Shown here one piece after another: positions 45,193-55,141 of a DNA stretch of 64,000 bases. The stretch is from Bog-756 sp963710495 (GTDB lineage: Bacteria > Actinomycetota > Acidimicrobiia > Acidimicrobiales > RAAP-2): NCBI GenBank assembly GCA_963710495.1, contig CAVQAI010000012.1, positions 726,089-790,088 of the forward strand, read 5' to 3'. The position numbers were made by a program, and so were the translations under genes. Each line of letters begins with the position of its first letter. Positions within the stretch are counted from its first letter, which is position 1. The notes beneath the pieces are model-generated. The model ran no database searches. It saw nothing but the letters and a program-made list of their open reading frames with translations, and was not told the origin of the DNA.

Positions 45193-47151
45193 ATGAGCAC
45201 CTTCAGTTCGACCGATGATCCGCCGATGGAGGTACCAGTGACCGAATTGCACGAAAGCGTACGCTCCTCCGTGCCGGCGGGCTCCGTCGCTCCTCCGAGG
45301 TCGAGTGCCGCCCGACTTGACGGCAGCCACCAGGGCAAGAGGGGAAACTTGCTGCTCCGAGGGTTGATGGCCGTCGCCGTGGCGGTGGTGGCAGTCCAGC
45401 TCGGATCCGGCTTCTCCGGCTCGAACGCGGGCACGGTACCCATCTCCGAGTGCCCGACGGGTTGGTCGTGCAGCGACATCGGCTCTCCGACCCCGATCGG
45501 CGGTCAAGTCGTGGCCGGCGGCTTCTGGAACGTGCTCGGAGGAGGCTCCAACATCTGGGGCGTCTCGGATTCGTTCCACTTCCTGTGGCAGGGGCTTTCC
45601 GCAGACGGATTGGTGAGCGCCCAGGTCTCGTCCCAAGAAGACACCGACCAGAATGCCAAAGCCGGCGTCATGCTGCGATTGGACTCTGCCGTGGATTCGC
45701 CGTACTACGCCGTGTTCCTCACACCGGAGCACGGCCTCGCCGTCCAATACCGGTCAGCCAGCGGGCAAGACGCAGTCAACGCCGGGGGTGAGCAGCTGAC
45801 CGCTCCCGCCTACGTCGAAGCCGTCCGGACCTCGTCGACCACCTTTACCGCCATGACCTCGACCGACGGCACGACCTGGACAAAGGTGTCGGGTTCGACG
45901 GAGAGCGTCCCGGCCCTCAGCGGCACCCTCCTGGCCGGACCCGCAGTCACATCGCACAACCCGACGGTGCTGAGCGACGCCACCTTCGACTCGGTGCAGG
46001 TCAACGGCACCGGTGGTTCGGGAACCGACGGTGACGGCGATTCCACCGGCTCCACGACATCAACCACCACCAGCCCACCCACGACCTCGACCACGACCAC
46101 CACCACGACCACCACCACGACGACCGTCCCGGGATCAGGCCCGCCGAATCCGCCCGGTGGGACACCGGCACAGGTCACGGTCTGTGGGACGGCACTGTGC
46201 GTCGACGGCTCGTCGTGGTCGATGTACGGATCGACCATCTACAACCCCGGCCTGACGCCCTATCGGTCCGGAGTGAAAGACCCGTCAGGTACCGTTGCCC
46301 TCGCCGAGCAGGCCCACCTGAACACCATCAGGATCACCGACTTCCTCAACGTGAAGGGCGACCCCACCGCCGCTCCCTACGATGCGACCGACTGGGGCTA
46401 CGTCGACGCCATGATCGCGGCAGCCAGAAGTGCGGGTCTCCACGTCGATCTGGAGCTGTCCGACTATCGGGCGGTGCTGTGGAACAACTGCATCAACCCG
46501 TACACCGGAGGCAACTGGGCCACGTTCATCTACTTTGTGGCAAACCGGGTCAACACGGTGGATGGCCTGGTGTACAAGAACGACCCGACGATTGCATTGG
46601 TCTCGATCGCCGGTGAGCCTCTGCCTGTGGGCGCGCACAGCTTCACGGCCAAGGCCACCAATCAGGCCTGCACCCTCAGTTACAGCACGACGGATCTGCT
46701 CAACTTCTACAACGCGGTGGCGACGGACTGGGAGACGCTTGGTGGTTCCGTGCTCATCAACACCGGTGGGTTCGGCTATCTGAACGGCACGCCCTCAGGT
46801 TCTCAGCCCTTTGGGTACGGTGGCATCAACTGGCAGGCGATCTTCTCCCTGCCCAGCATCCCGTTCTGCGACATCAAGACCTACGGCGGGATGCAGGCCT
46901 ACGCACCGACCGTGGCCGCGTACTGCCACTCCATCGGCAAACCCATCATCGACGAAGAGTTCGGATGGACGCAGAACGCCGGCGATGCCCAGCGCGCCCA
47001 GTTGTTCGACACGATGTACAGCCAGCTCAAATCGCTGGGCTTCGCCGGAGAATCGTTCTGGAACCTCGGCTACCAGGTCGGCCCGACCAGTTACGAGGTC
47101 AGCCCCTCGACGCCGCTGAGCTTCGCAGCCATCCAGCAGAACGCCCCCTAA
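45193..47151 (+). CDS. Secreted GH5-like glycosidase with one ConA-like repeat domain
   Basis: 652 residues (ATG 45193; in-frame ATG 45226). A signal-anchor-like segment (LLRGLMAVAVAVVAVQLGS) precedes one copy of the shared domain (CPTGWSCSDIGSPTPIGG, then SNIWGVSDSFHFLW, AKAGVMLRLDS), a Thr-rich linker (TTSTTTSPPTTSTTTT) and a GH5-like TIM barrel. The barrel has HLNTIRITDFLN, the acid/base region VSIAGEPLPVG (Glu) and the nucleophile strand KPIIDEEFGWTQ (Glu), then SFWNLGYQ. Likely cleaves a beta-mannan or beta-glucan. Like BcsZ beside cellulose synthase, it may trim the polymer made by its neighbours. Confidence 0.82.
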   Translation: MSTFSSTDDPPMEVPVTELHESVRSSVPAGSVAPPRSSAARLDGSHQGKRGNLLLRGLMAVAVAVVAVQLGSGFSGSNAGTVPISECPTGWSCSDIGSPTPIGGQVVAGGFWNVLGGGSNIWGVSDSFHFLWQGLSADGLVSAQVSSQEDTDQNAKAGVMLRLDSAVDSPYYAVFLTPEHGLAVQYRSASGQDAVNAGGEQLTAPAYVEAVRTSSTTFTAMTSTDGTTWTKVSGSTESVPALSGTLLAGPAVTSHNPTVLSDATFDSVQVNGTGGSGTDGDGDSTGSTTSTTTSPPTTSTTTTTTTTTTTTVPGSGPPNPPGGTPAQVTVCGTALCVDGSSWSMYGSTIYNPGLTPYRSGVKDPSGTVALAEQAHLNTIRITDFLNVKGDPTAAPYDATDWGYVDAMIAAARSAGLHVDLELSDYRAVLWNNCINPYTGGNWATFIYFVANRVNTVDGLVYKNDPTIALVSIAGEPLPVGAHSFTAKATNQACTLSYSTTDLLNFYNAVATDWETLGGSVLINTGGFGYLNGTPSGSQPFGYGGINWQAIFSLPSIPFCDIKTYGGMQAYAPTVAAYCHSIGKPIIDEEFGWTQNAGDAQRAQLFDTMYSQLKSLGFAGESFWNLGYQVGPTSYEVSPSTPLSFAAIQQNAP

Positions 47152-47466
47152 CAAACATCGAGCAGAGCGCCCAGTAACCGGGCCTCGGCGGTCATCCTGC
47201 TCGGTCCGCCGGGTGCCGGGAACGATTGGCGGAGGACCGATTTCGGCCGGGTTTCGTTCGGTCATCGGCGCCCATCCATCCGTGGTGTTCGGCGATCGAA
47301 TAGGTCATGCCGCGTCGACGGCGCGCTCATGTGTTCCGAACTGAGAAGAAGCTGGGAATCGGATCGGTGTCGTCGTCGCGACACCGTGGTTCCGACCGAA
47401 AATCCGCACACTGAGCGACGCGACGAACGCACACGGTAGGAACCGGGATGAGGTACGCGTGCTTGA

Positions 47467-47496
47467 TTGACAGGCGCGCCTTCCGATCTTCATAGT
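47467..47496 (+). promoter_or_regulatory. Sigma-70-like promoter for the repeat protein at 47574
   Basis: TTGACA (47467-47472), 18 bp spacer, CATAGT (47491-47496). The predicted start is near 47503, leaving a ~70-nt leader. The rest of the 422-bp gap (47152-47573) shows no gene or obvious element. Confidence 0.5.
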
Positions 47497-47573
47497 GTAC
47501 GTAGACGAGGGGCCCGAGGGGAGATGGAGCGACGCCGCGGCGTTCTTCCACCCAAGGAAGTCGGTGGATTCTG

Positions 47574-50500
47574 TTGCGTCGGATTTGGCGCTGGCTGCTC
47601 GCTGTCACCCTTTTGTCCGCCTTCCTGACGCCGGCCGTGGCGTCGCTCACGCTCGAAAATGCGGCCGCCGCCAACACTGCGGGCGGACTGTCGGTCTTCG
47701 TCGGTTACGCCGAAGACAAGGAGATCGAGACTCCGAACGCGGCCCAGTTCCCCACCCCTTGGGCCGGGGCACCCAACACCGCCTTTCTGGGCGGAACCGT
47801 CCCCGGTCAGGCGGCGTGCGGGTCGTTGCCGACGTGTTATGACACCGGCGCCATCCGGCTGGACAACAGCGGCACCAGCCCGGTCACCGTCGGCGACGTC
47901 TCGGTGGACGACCACTCGTCGTTGCCCGGAGGCAAGGTCTTCGACCTGTGGGGCTCGTTCTCTGTCCCCCCAGGCCAGAGCGTGATTCTGGCTGCGAATC
48001 CCCCCAACAACAACCCCTCGTTCGACAACTTCGACACCTCCGGGTTCCCCGCTACCTGCACGCCACTGACGGTGGCGCCGACGGTCACGATCACGGTCGG
48101 CGGGGTACCGACCACCTTGGTCGACAGCACGCACGTGCTCGATACCGGGGGCATCGATCGGGGGTCGTGCTCGCCGCAGCGAAACGAGTCGATCCAATGG
48201 CGCCCCATCGGCTCCTCGGGCTCGGACGCGGCCACGCTCAGTCTCGGCCCGGCGACGGCCTCCGCCTTCCAGGGGAACCAGGTCTCCGAAACGGCCACGC
48301 TGTTGGACGGCGCCGGCACCGGCCTTCCGAACTCGACGGTAGCGTTCAGCGTCCTCAGCGGTCCCGACGCCGGGCAGACCGGCACCGCCGTCACCAACGG
48401 CAACGGAGTGGCGACATTCACCTACACCGGGTCGGGACAGGGTGAGGATGTGGTCCAGGCCAGTGTGACCACGGTGGGGAGTTTCGTCTCCAACACCACC
48501 GAGGTGCTCTGGGTCGACGGCTCGTCGGCCGGATGGAGCTCGGCGGACATCGGAAGCCCCACCCCGGCCGGGAGCCAGTCGTTCAACAGTGCCAATGGGA
48601 CCTGGACCGTCGCCGGAGGAGGGACGGACATCAACGGTACGTCCGACCAGTTCCACTACGTCTGGCAGGCACTGCCCGGGGATGGCGGGGTCGCCGCCGC
48701 CGTCACGTCCCAGACGGCTGCGAATCCTGCCGCCAAAGCCGGTGTCATGCTGCGCGCCAGCACCGATCCGGCGTCTCCGTACTATGCGGCCTTCGTGACC
48801 CCGGGGAGCGGGGTGGTGGTGCAGGAGCGTTCCGCCCAGGGAGGAGCAACGACGACCTTGCTTGCGAGTCCCGGGACCGTACCGGCCTTTCTCTGGGTGG
48901 CGGTGTCGGGCGGGAAAGCCGCCACCTACGGATCGACCGACGGCTTCACCTGGAGCCCCATGGCGGGCTCGGAGGCGACACCGGCGCTGGGCCCGGCTCC
49001 TCTTGCCGGGCTGGCGGTGACGTCGCACAACACCGGAGCGTTGTCCACCGCCACCATGGACCCCGTAGTGCTGACCAACGCCGCCCCCGCACCGCTACCC
49101 CCGGTGTCGTGCCCGAGCAATTGGACCTGCGGAGACATCGGCAGTCCCACGCCGGCCGGCAACCAGTCCTATGCCCCGACCACCGGGACGTGGACCATCG
49201 AGGGAGGAGGGGCCGACATCACCGGGACGTCCGACCAGTTCCACTACGTGTGGCAGTCGCTCACCGGAAACGGCGGCCTCAGCGCCCGGGTGGCGTCGCA
49301 GACGGTGGCCAGCTCGCAGGCCAAGGCCGGCATCATGCTGCGGGCGACCACCGACCCCGGGTCGCCCAACTACGCGGTGGTGGTGACGCCGGGAGCGGGA
49401 ATCAAGGTGCAGGTGCGCTCGACCCAGGGGGGGACGACGACCAAGATCGCCAACCCCACCGGGACCGTGCCCACCTATCTCGAGGTCACCTGGTCGGGCA
49501 GCACCTTCACCGCCTCCACCTCCGCTGACGGCGTCACCTGGACCCCCATTCCCGGCTCCACGGCCACGGTGAGCCTCGGCTCGACGTTCTTGGCCGGGCT
49601 GGCGGTGACGTCGCACAACACCGGAGCGTTGTCCACCGTCACCATGGACAACGTGACGACACAAGCTGCCTCCAGCCCGCCACCTCCGTGCCCGAGCAAT
49701 TGGACCTGCGGAGACATCGGCAGTCCCACGCCGGCCGGCAACCAGTCCTATGCCCCGACCACCGGGACGTGGACCATCGAGGGAGGAGGGGCCGACATCA
49801 CCGGGACGTCCGACCAGTTCCACTACGTGTGGCAGTCGCTCACCGGAAACGGCGGCCTCAGCGCCCGGGTGGCGTCGCAGACGGTGGCCAGCTCGCAGGC
49901 CAAGGCCGGCATCATGCTGCGGGCGACCACCGACCCCGGGTCGCCCAACTACGCGGTGGTGGTGACGCCGGGAGCGGGAATCAAGGTGCAGGTGCGCTCG
50001 ACCCAGGGGGGGACGACGACCAAGATCGCCAACCCCACCGGGACCGTGCCCACCTATCTCGAGGTCACCTGGTCGGGCAGCACCTTCACCGCCTCCACCT
50101 CCGCTGACGGCGTCACCTGGACCCCCATTCCCGGCTCCACGGCCACGGTGAGCCTCGGCTCGACGTTCTTGGCCGGGCTGGCGGTGACGTCGCACAACAC
50201 CGGAGCGTTGTCCACCGTCACCATGGACAACGTGACGACACAAGCTGCCTCCAGCCCGCCACCTCCGTGCCCGAGCAATTGGACCTGCGGAGACATCGGC
50301 AGTCCCACGCCGGCCGGCAACCAGTCCTATGCCCCGACCACCGGGACGTGGACCATCGAGGGAGGAGGGGCCGACATCACCGGGACGTCCGACCAGTTCC
50401 ACTACGTGTGGCAGTCGCTCACCGGAAACGGCGGCCTCAGCGCCCGGGTGGCGTCGCAGACGGTGGCCAGCTCGCAGGCCAAGGCCGGCATCATGCTGCG

Positions 50501-50825
50501 GGCGACCACCGACCCCGGGTCGCCCAACTACGCGGTGGTGGTGACGCCGGGAGCGGGAATCAAGGTGCAGGTGCGCTCGACCCAGGGGGGGACGACGACC
50601 AAGATCGCCAACCCCACCGGGACCGTGCCCACCTATCTCGAGGTCACCTGGTCGGGCAGCACCTTCACCGCCTCCACCTCCGCTGACGGCGTCACCTGGA
50701 CCCCCATTCCCGGCTCCACGGCCACGGTGAGCCTCGGCTCGACGTTCTTGGCCGGGCTGGCGGTGACGTCGCACAACACCGGTGCGTTGTCCACCGTGAC
50801 GATGGACAACGTGACGATGAGCTGA
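47574..50825 (+). CDS. Giant secreted repeat protein, Ig-like plus four ConA-like domains
   Basis: 1,083 residues from TTG 47574 (MRRIWRWLLAVTLLSAFL, then TPAVAS: signal peptide). Next comes an N-terminal ~210-residue domain with acidic/Asn-rich sequence (FVGYAEDKEIETPNAAQFP), then a Big_1-like Ig domain (LSLGPATASAFQGNQVSETA, VAFSVLSGPDAGQTGTAVTN, GVATFTYTG). Four copies of the shared domain follow, the last three virtually identical (579 bp each). Consensus: CPSNWTCGDIGSPTPAG, ADITGTSDQFHYVW, AKAGIMLRATTDPGSPNY. No catalytic domain; I infer an adhesin or matrix scaffold. The C-terminus ends right after the last domain, with no LPXTG or anchor visible. Confidence 0.83.
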   Translation: MRRIWRWLLAVTLLSAFLTPAVASLTLENAAAANTAGGLSVFVGYAEDKEIETPNAAQFPTPWAGAPNTAFLGGTVPGQAACGSLPTCYDTGAIRLDNSGTSPVTVGDVSVDDHSSLPGGKVFDLWGSFSVPPGQSVILAANPPNNNPSFDNFDTSGFPATCTPLTVAPTVTITVGGVPTTLVDSTHVLDTGGIDRGSCSPQRNESIQWRPIGSSGSDAATLSLGPATASAFQGNQVSETATLLDGAGTGLPNSTVAFSVLSGPDAGQTGTAVTNGNGVATFTYTGSGQGEDVVQASVTTVGSFVSNTTEVLWVDGSSAGWSSADIGSPTPAGSQSFNSANGTWTVAGGGTDINGTSDQFHYVWQALPGDGGVAAAVTSQTAANPAAKAGVMLRASTDPASPYYAAFVTPGSGVVVQERSAQGGATTTLLASPGTVPAFLWVAVSGGKAATYGSTDGFTWSPMAGSEATPALGPAPLAGLAVTSHNTGALSTATMDPVVLTNAAPAPLPPVSCPSNWTCGDIGSPTPAGNQSYAPTTGTWTIEGGGADITGTSDQFHYVWQSLTGNGGLSARVASQTVASSQAKAGIMLRATTDPGSPNYAVVVTPGAGIKVQVRSTQGGTTTKIANPTGTVPTYLEVTWSGSTFTASTSADGVTWTPIPGSTATVSLGSTFLAGLAVTSHNTGALSTVTMDNVTTQAASSPPPPCPSNWTCGDIGSPTPAGNQSYAPTTGTWTIEGGGADITGTSDQFHYVWQSLTGNGGLSARVASQTVASSQAKAGIMLRATTDPGSPNYAVVVTPGAGIKVQVRSTQGGTTTKIANPTGTVPTYLEVTWSGSTFTASTSADGVTWTPIPGSTATVSLGSTFLAGLAVTSHNTGALSTVTMDNVTTQAASSPPPPCPSNWTCGDIGSPTPAGNQSYAPTTGTWTIEGGGADITGTSDQFHYVWQSLTGNGGLSARVASQTVASSQAKAGIMLRATTDPGSPNYAVVVTPGAGIKVQVRSTQGGTTTKIANPTGTVPTYLEVTWSGSTFTASTSADGVTWTPIPGSTATVSLGSTFLAGLAVTSHNTGALSTVTMDNVTMS
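49108..50782 (+). repeat. 579-bp tandem repeat, three copies
   Basis: Copies start at 49108, 49687 and 50266, period 579 bp (193 codons), apparently identical until 50782, where the last copy begins to differ (GGTGCG in place of GGAGCG). Each encodes one shared surface domain plus its Pro-rich linker. Confidence 0.9.
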
Positions 50826-51340
50826 CGGACGGCTCCCGTGAACGGCGAAACCAACCGGGGCTGTCGGGCTGTCCGAGATCGCACCACCGAACCAAGGAAG
50901 AGCATGTTTCGACCAGCGCCGGGAGGCCACGAATCCGACCGTTCGCGCCTGACGAGAGGGTCCGATCACGCTCAGTGGCACCAGATGACAGGCCCCCCGG
51001 GGTGTGCAAACGTGCAGGTGAAATACGTCGCACGATGTGACGATTTGGTGACGTGAAGTGACGTCGAAGTTCTCCGTTTCCATGGTGGAAGACCGTATCC
51101 ATTTCCGCACCGAAGCGGCACTCTTCAGCTCTCATATCTGGCATCAACCGAGGAACATATGACCCCGATGGGCACCGCGGGCAGTGGCAACCACCATCTT
51201 CTTCGGCTTCCTCCGGTGATTCGGTGGGCGGGTTGCACCACCGCTCGTCGACAGGTGGGGCCCCGCGCTCGGTCAAGGCCGGCCGGATCTACAGCCGACA
51301 AAACGATGCCCATGCATTCGCAGCCGGGAGGATGACCAGA
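50826..51340. promoter_or_regulatory. 515-bp intergenic region with phased TGACG repeats
   Basis: No gene seen. TGACG occurs at 51038, 51049 and 51059, spaced 11 and 10 bp, so the three sites face the same side of the helix. CGTCGCA-N3-TGTGACG, an imperfect palindrome, overlaps the first of them. This could be a binding array for a regulator of the downstream sorbosone-dehydrogenase-like gene or of the upstream unit. Confidence 0.35.
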
Positions 51341-54300
51341 ATGACCACGAAACGACCAGTTTCCACCAGCCGGAAGGCCGGAGCCGCCCTGTTGGTCGCC
51401 GCCATGCTCACCGGGGTCGTCCTCGTCGTGTCGACCGGTCGCTCGGCGGCAGCGGCCTCCCCGGTGTCGATCACCGTCACGTCGACACCGAGCACGGCGG
51501 CCGCTAACCAGGCGGTGGCGTACTCGGTGAACGTCACCAACGGCGGTCCGGCGAGTGCGACCGGGCTCACGCTGACCGACACCTTCACCGGCGTCGGGCC
51601 GACGGGTTCCGGTCCCGTCCAACTGCCGAACGGGCCCGTGGTCACCTCCAACTTCGGAAGCTGCACGTTCGCGGCCCCGGTCGAGACGTGCACCGCCGCG
51701 TCGATCCCGGCCGGTCAGGTGTGGAGCGTGACCATGACCGCGGCGGTCATCGCTCCTTCGGGCGCGGCGTACTCCGACGCGGCCGAGGTGACCGGTACCG
51801 AGTCCTCCGCCTCGTTCAGCGCCACGGCTTCGACCACAGCCAATGCGAGCCAGAACCTGCCGCCCGGGTTCAAGCAGACGACGGTGCTGTCCGGGATGAA
51901 GAAGCCGATCGCGCTCGTCTTCGCTCCCAACGGAGACATCTATGTCGCCGAGCAGACGGGACAGATCCTGGTCGACCACGGAGGAGTGCTGGGATCGACC
52001 CCGTTGTTGTCGTTGACTGTCTTCAACGTGGGGGAAACAGGATTGCTCGGGTTGGCGCTCGACCCGAAATTACGCCACCAACGGGTACATCTACGTCTCC
52101 TACACCGCCGCCATCACCTCGGGCTCGGGGCCGGGCTCACCCTACGCCCGGTTGTCGCGCTTCACCGTGGTCAACGGCGTCGCCAATCCGTCCACGGAGA
52201 AGATCTACTACCAGGGCAACCAGGTCCAGAACGAGGACGGAAACGCCCCCAGCTACGACCATGCCGGCAACGATGTGACGGTCGGCCCGGACGGGAAGCT
52301 GTGGTGGAGCGTCGGGGACAACGTCCCGGCCATCAGCAACGGGCAGAACCTGGGAAACATCTACGGCAAGATCCTCCGCTTCGACCTCGACGGCTCCGTG
52401 CCCAGTGACAACCCCTTCGTCAACGTTGCCGGGGCGGTTCCGTACATCTACGCCTACGGGCTGCGGAACCCCTGGCGCTTCACCTTCCTGCCCAACGGCC
52501 AGGTGATGACCGAGGACACCGGCTCGAATTGGTGGGAAGACCTCGACACCCTCCAGCCCGGAACCAACTTCGGCTGGCCGATCAAGGAGGGCAACTGCGG
52601 GAGCTGCGGCTACGCCAACCCGGCCTACTCCTACGGCCACTACCCGACCGATGGGGCCGCCTCCGCCATCGCCGCCTACTCGGGCTCGGCCTTCCCGAAC
52701 GCCTACGACAACGTGGTCTTCGTCGGCGACTATGTCCGCCATGACATCGAGGCGGTCTCCTTCGACCCCACCTACAAGACCGAGACCTCCGACACGGTCT
52801 TCGACGACAATGCCGGTACCATCGCCGACCTCCAAGAGGGCCCCGACGGGAATCTCTACTTCATCAGCATCTTCGAGGGGACGGTATCCGAGATCTCCGC
52901 CCCGGGCCCCTTCCCGCCGACCGCGGTGGCATCGTCCAGTCCGGCGGCGGGGATGGCCCCCCTCGTCACCCAGTTCTCCTCGTCGGGCTCGACCGATCCC
53001 TACGGCAAGACGCTCACCTACTCGTGGGACTTCGGTGACGGATCGCTGCCGTCCACCAGCGCCAACCCGTTGCACGCCTATCTCTTCCCCGGCACCTATA
53101 CCGCGACCCTGACCGTGAGCAACGGAGCCCAAACCGGGACGACGACCACCGAGGTCGTGGTGGGGCCGGGCCCTCCGGTGGCCTCGATCAGCGCCCCGGA
53201 CACCTACAACGCGGGACAGACCGTCGCCTTCAGCGGCAGCGCCACCGATCCGACCGATGGGACATTGCCCGCCTACGACTACACGTGGCAGGTCGACTAT
53301 CACAGCAATGGGGTGGTGCAGCCCACGTACTCGACCGAAGTCGCCCACCCGTTCTACGGTCCGGTGACCGGCCAAACGAGCGGCAGCGTCACGATCCCGA
53401 CCGACCCGTCCCAGGTTCCGGGGAGCTTCTACCGCATCACCCTGACGGTCGCCGACTCGCTGGGCATCCAGACGGTCGTGACCAAGGACATCCAACCCAA
53501 CCTCACCACCTGGTCAGCCGGCCCGAGCGTGGCCGGAGCGGGGTATTGGGTCGATGGCGCATGGCAGACGGGGACCGACAGCAACCAGGACGTCGTCGGC
53601 GTGGTGCACGTACTCACCGGGATGCCGACCGCCCAGACTATCGGTGGCGTGCGCTATCGGTTCGTAGGTTGGTCCGACGGCAGCGCCTTGACCGACACCA
53701 TCACGGCGGGGTCGGGACCCGGTACCTACACGGCGGACTATGAGGCCGCCCAGACGACGATGCCGTCGCCCTGGCAGAGCACCGACGTGGGAGCCCCCCT
53801 CACCGCGGGAGGGGCCGACTACGCGGCGGGAGACCAGTCGTTCTATCTCGACGGTTCCGGCGCCGACGCGTTCGGTGCAAACGATCAGTTCCACTACGTG
53901 TACCAGACCCTCAACGGCGACGGGACGATCGTCGCCCGGGTCCGGTACCAGACCAACTCGGCCGCCTGGGCCAAGGCCGGGGTGATGATCAAGCAGTCCG
54001 CCACGACCGGAGCGCCGTTTGTGGACGCCCTCGTCACCCCCGACGTGAGCCCGAACACGCCGAACATCAACGGCGTGGGCTGTGACGCCAACGGGTGCTT
54101 CAGCCCGCTGCCACCGATCACACCGGTCATGGGCTACGGGGTGCGCATGCAGTCCTCGGGATCGGTGTCCAAGACACCGGCGTCCTATCCTTCCGGGTTC
54201 TCCGACCCGAACAAGTGGCTGAAGCTCCAGAAGTCGGGCAGCACGTTCACGTCCTGGATGTCGACGGATGGGGTGAACTGGACCGAAATCGGCGTTGCCA

Positions 54301-54968
54301 CGATGGCCATGACCGGGCCCGTCACGATCGGCTTGTTCGACACCTCCCACAACATCGGGGCGGACAGCACGGCGGCGTTCGATCACGTCCAGGTGACCCA
54401 GGCCACGCCGCCGCCGCCGCCGGGGCCGCTGCCGTCGCCCTGGGTGGACAACGACATCGGTTCGCCGACCATCGCCGGGTCGGCCGGCTACAGCAACGGG
54501 GTGTTCACCGTGAACGGCTCCGGGGCCGACATCTGGCAGACCAGCGACCAGTTCAACTATGTCAATCAGCCGGCGACGGGCAGCGGCACGATCATCGCCC
54601 GGGTCACCTCGCAGACGAATACCAGCTCGAACGCCAAGGCCGGCATCATGTTCAAGCAGTCCACCACGGGCGGAAGCCCGTACATCCTGATCGCCGCAGC
54701 CCCGACCGGGGTGGTCAAGGTCCAATACGACTTCAACGGATCGTTCACGGAGTCGACCTATGCGTTCCCGAACGTCTGGATGAAACTCAGCTGGGCAGCG
54801 GGCAAGTTCGTAGCCTCGCTGTCGAGCGACGGGGTCACCTGGACGCCGGTCCTTTCCAAGACCTTGCCCATCACCAGCCCGGCCACCGTCGGCCTCTTCG
54901 AGTGCTCGCACAGCGCCAAAACGCTCGGCACGGCCACATTCGACAACGTGAGCTATACGAGTCCCTGA
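51341..54968 (+). CDS. Secreted glucose/sorbosone dehydrogenase-like protein with PKD and two ConA-like domains (+1 frameshift)
   Basis: ATG 51341, GGGAGG 9 nt upstream. Order: signal peptide (AALLVAAMLTGVVLVVSTG); DUF11-like domain (VAYSVNVTNGGPASATGLTLT); GSDH six-bladed propeller (MKKPIALVFAPNGDIYVAEQ; TVGPDGKLWWSVGDN; LRNPWRFTFLPNG; NWWEDLDTLQPGTNFGWP); PKD domain (YSWDFGDGS, then FPGTYTATLTVSNG); a region of unknown type; two shared-domain copies. The frame is broken by one extra A in AAA at 52067-52069: removing it turns LALDPKLRH into LALDPNYATNGYIYVSY, the family sequence. About 1,208 residues. GSDH enzymes oxidise sugars using PQQ; here it may act on the surface polysaccharide. PQQ binding is assumed. 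Confidence 0.82.
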
Positions 54969-55088
54969 ACGGTCCGACCCACCGGGATGGTCGTGCCGCT
55001 GGAGGGACCTGACAACGTCCCGGCCGCCCGACGATCGAGAGAACCCCGGCAGGGTGACGACCACCAGTGGTGCCTGCCGGTCGGAGGC

Positions 55089-55105
55089 TTGCGAATCATT
55101 CGCAA
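55089..55105. promoter_or_regulatory. Perfect palindromic operator, probably metal-responsive
   Basis: TTGCGAATCATTCGCAA is a 7-3-7 perfect inverted repeat, 36 bp before the ATG of the CDF transporter. Position and symmetry fit a metalloregulator site (Zur/Fur or ArsR/SmtB class). No regulator gene is adjacent, so which protein binds it is unknown. Confidence 0.55.
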
Positions 55106-55141
55106 CGTGCAGTTGAGTGATGCCGCCGCCAGACTGGTCAT

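Noticed and set aside
49095..51110. 671-residue minus-strand frame with repeats
   Set aside because: Its repeats simply mirror the 579-bp coding repeats of the plus-strand surface protein.
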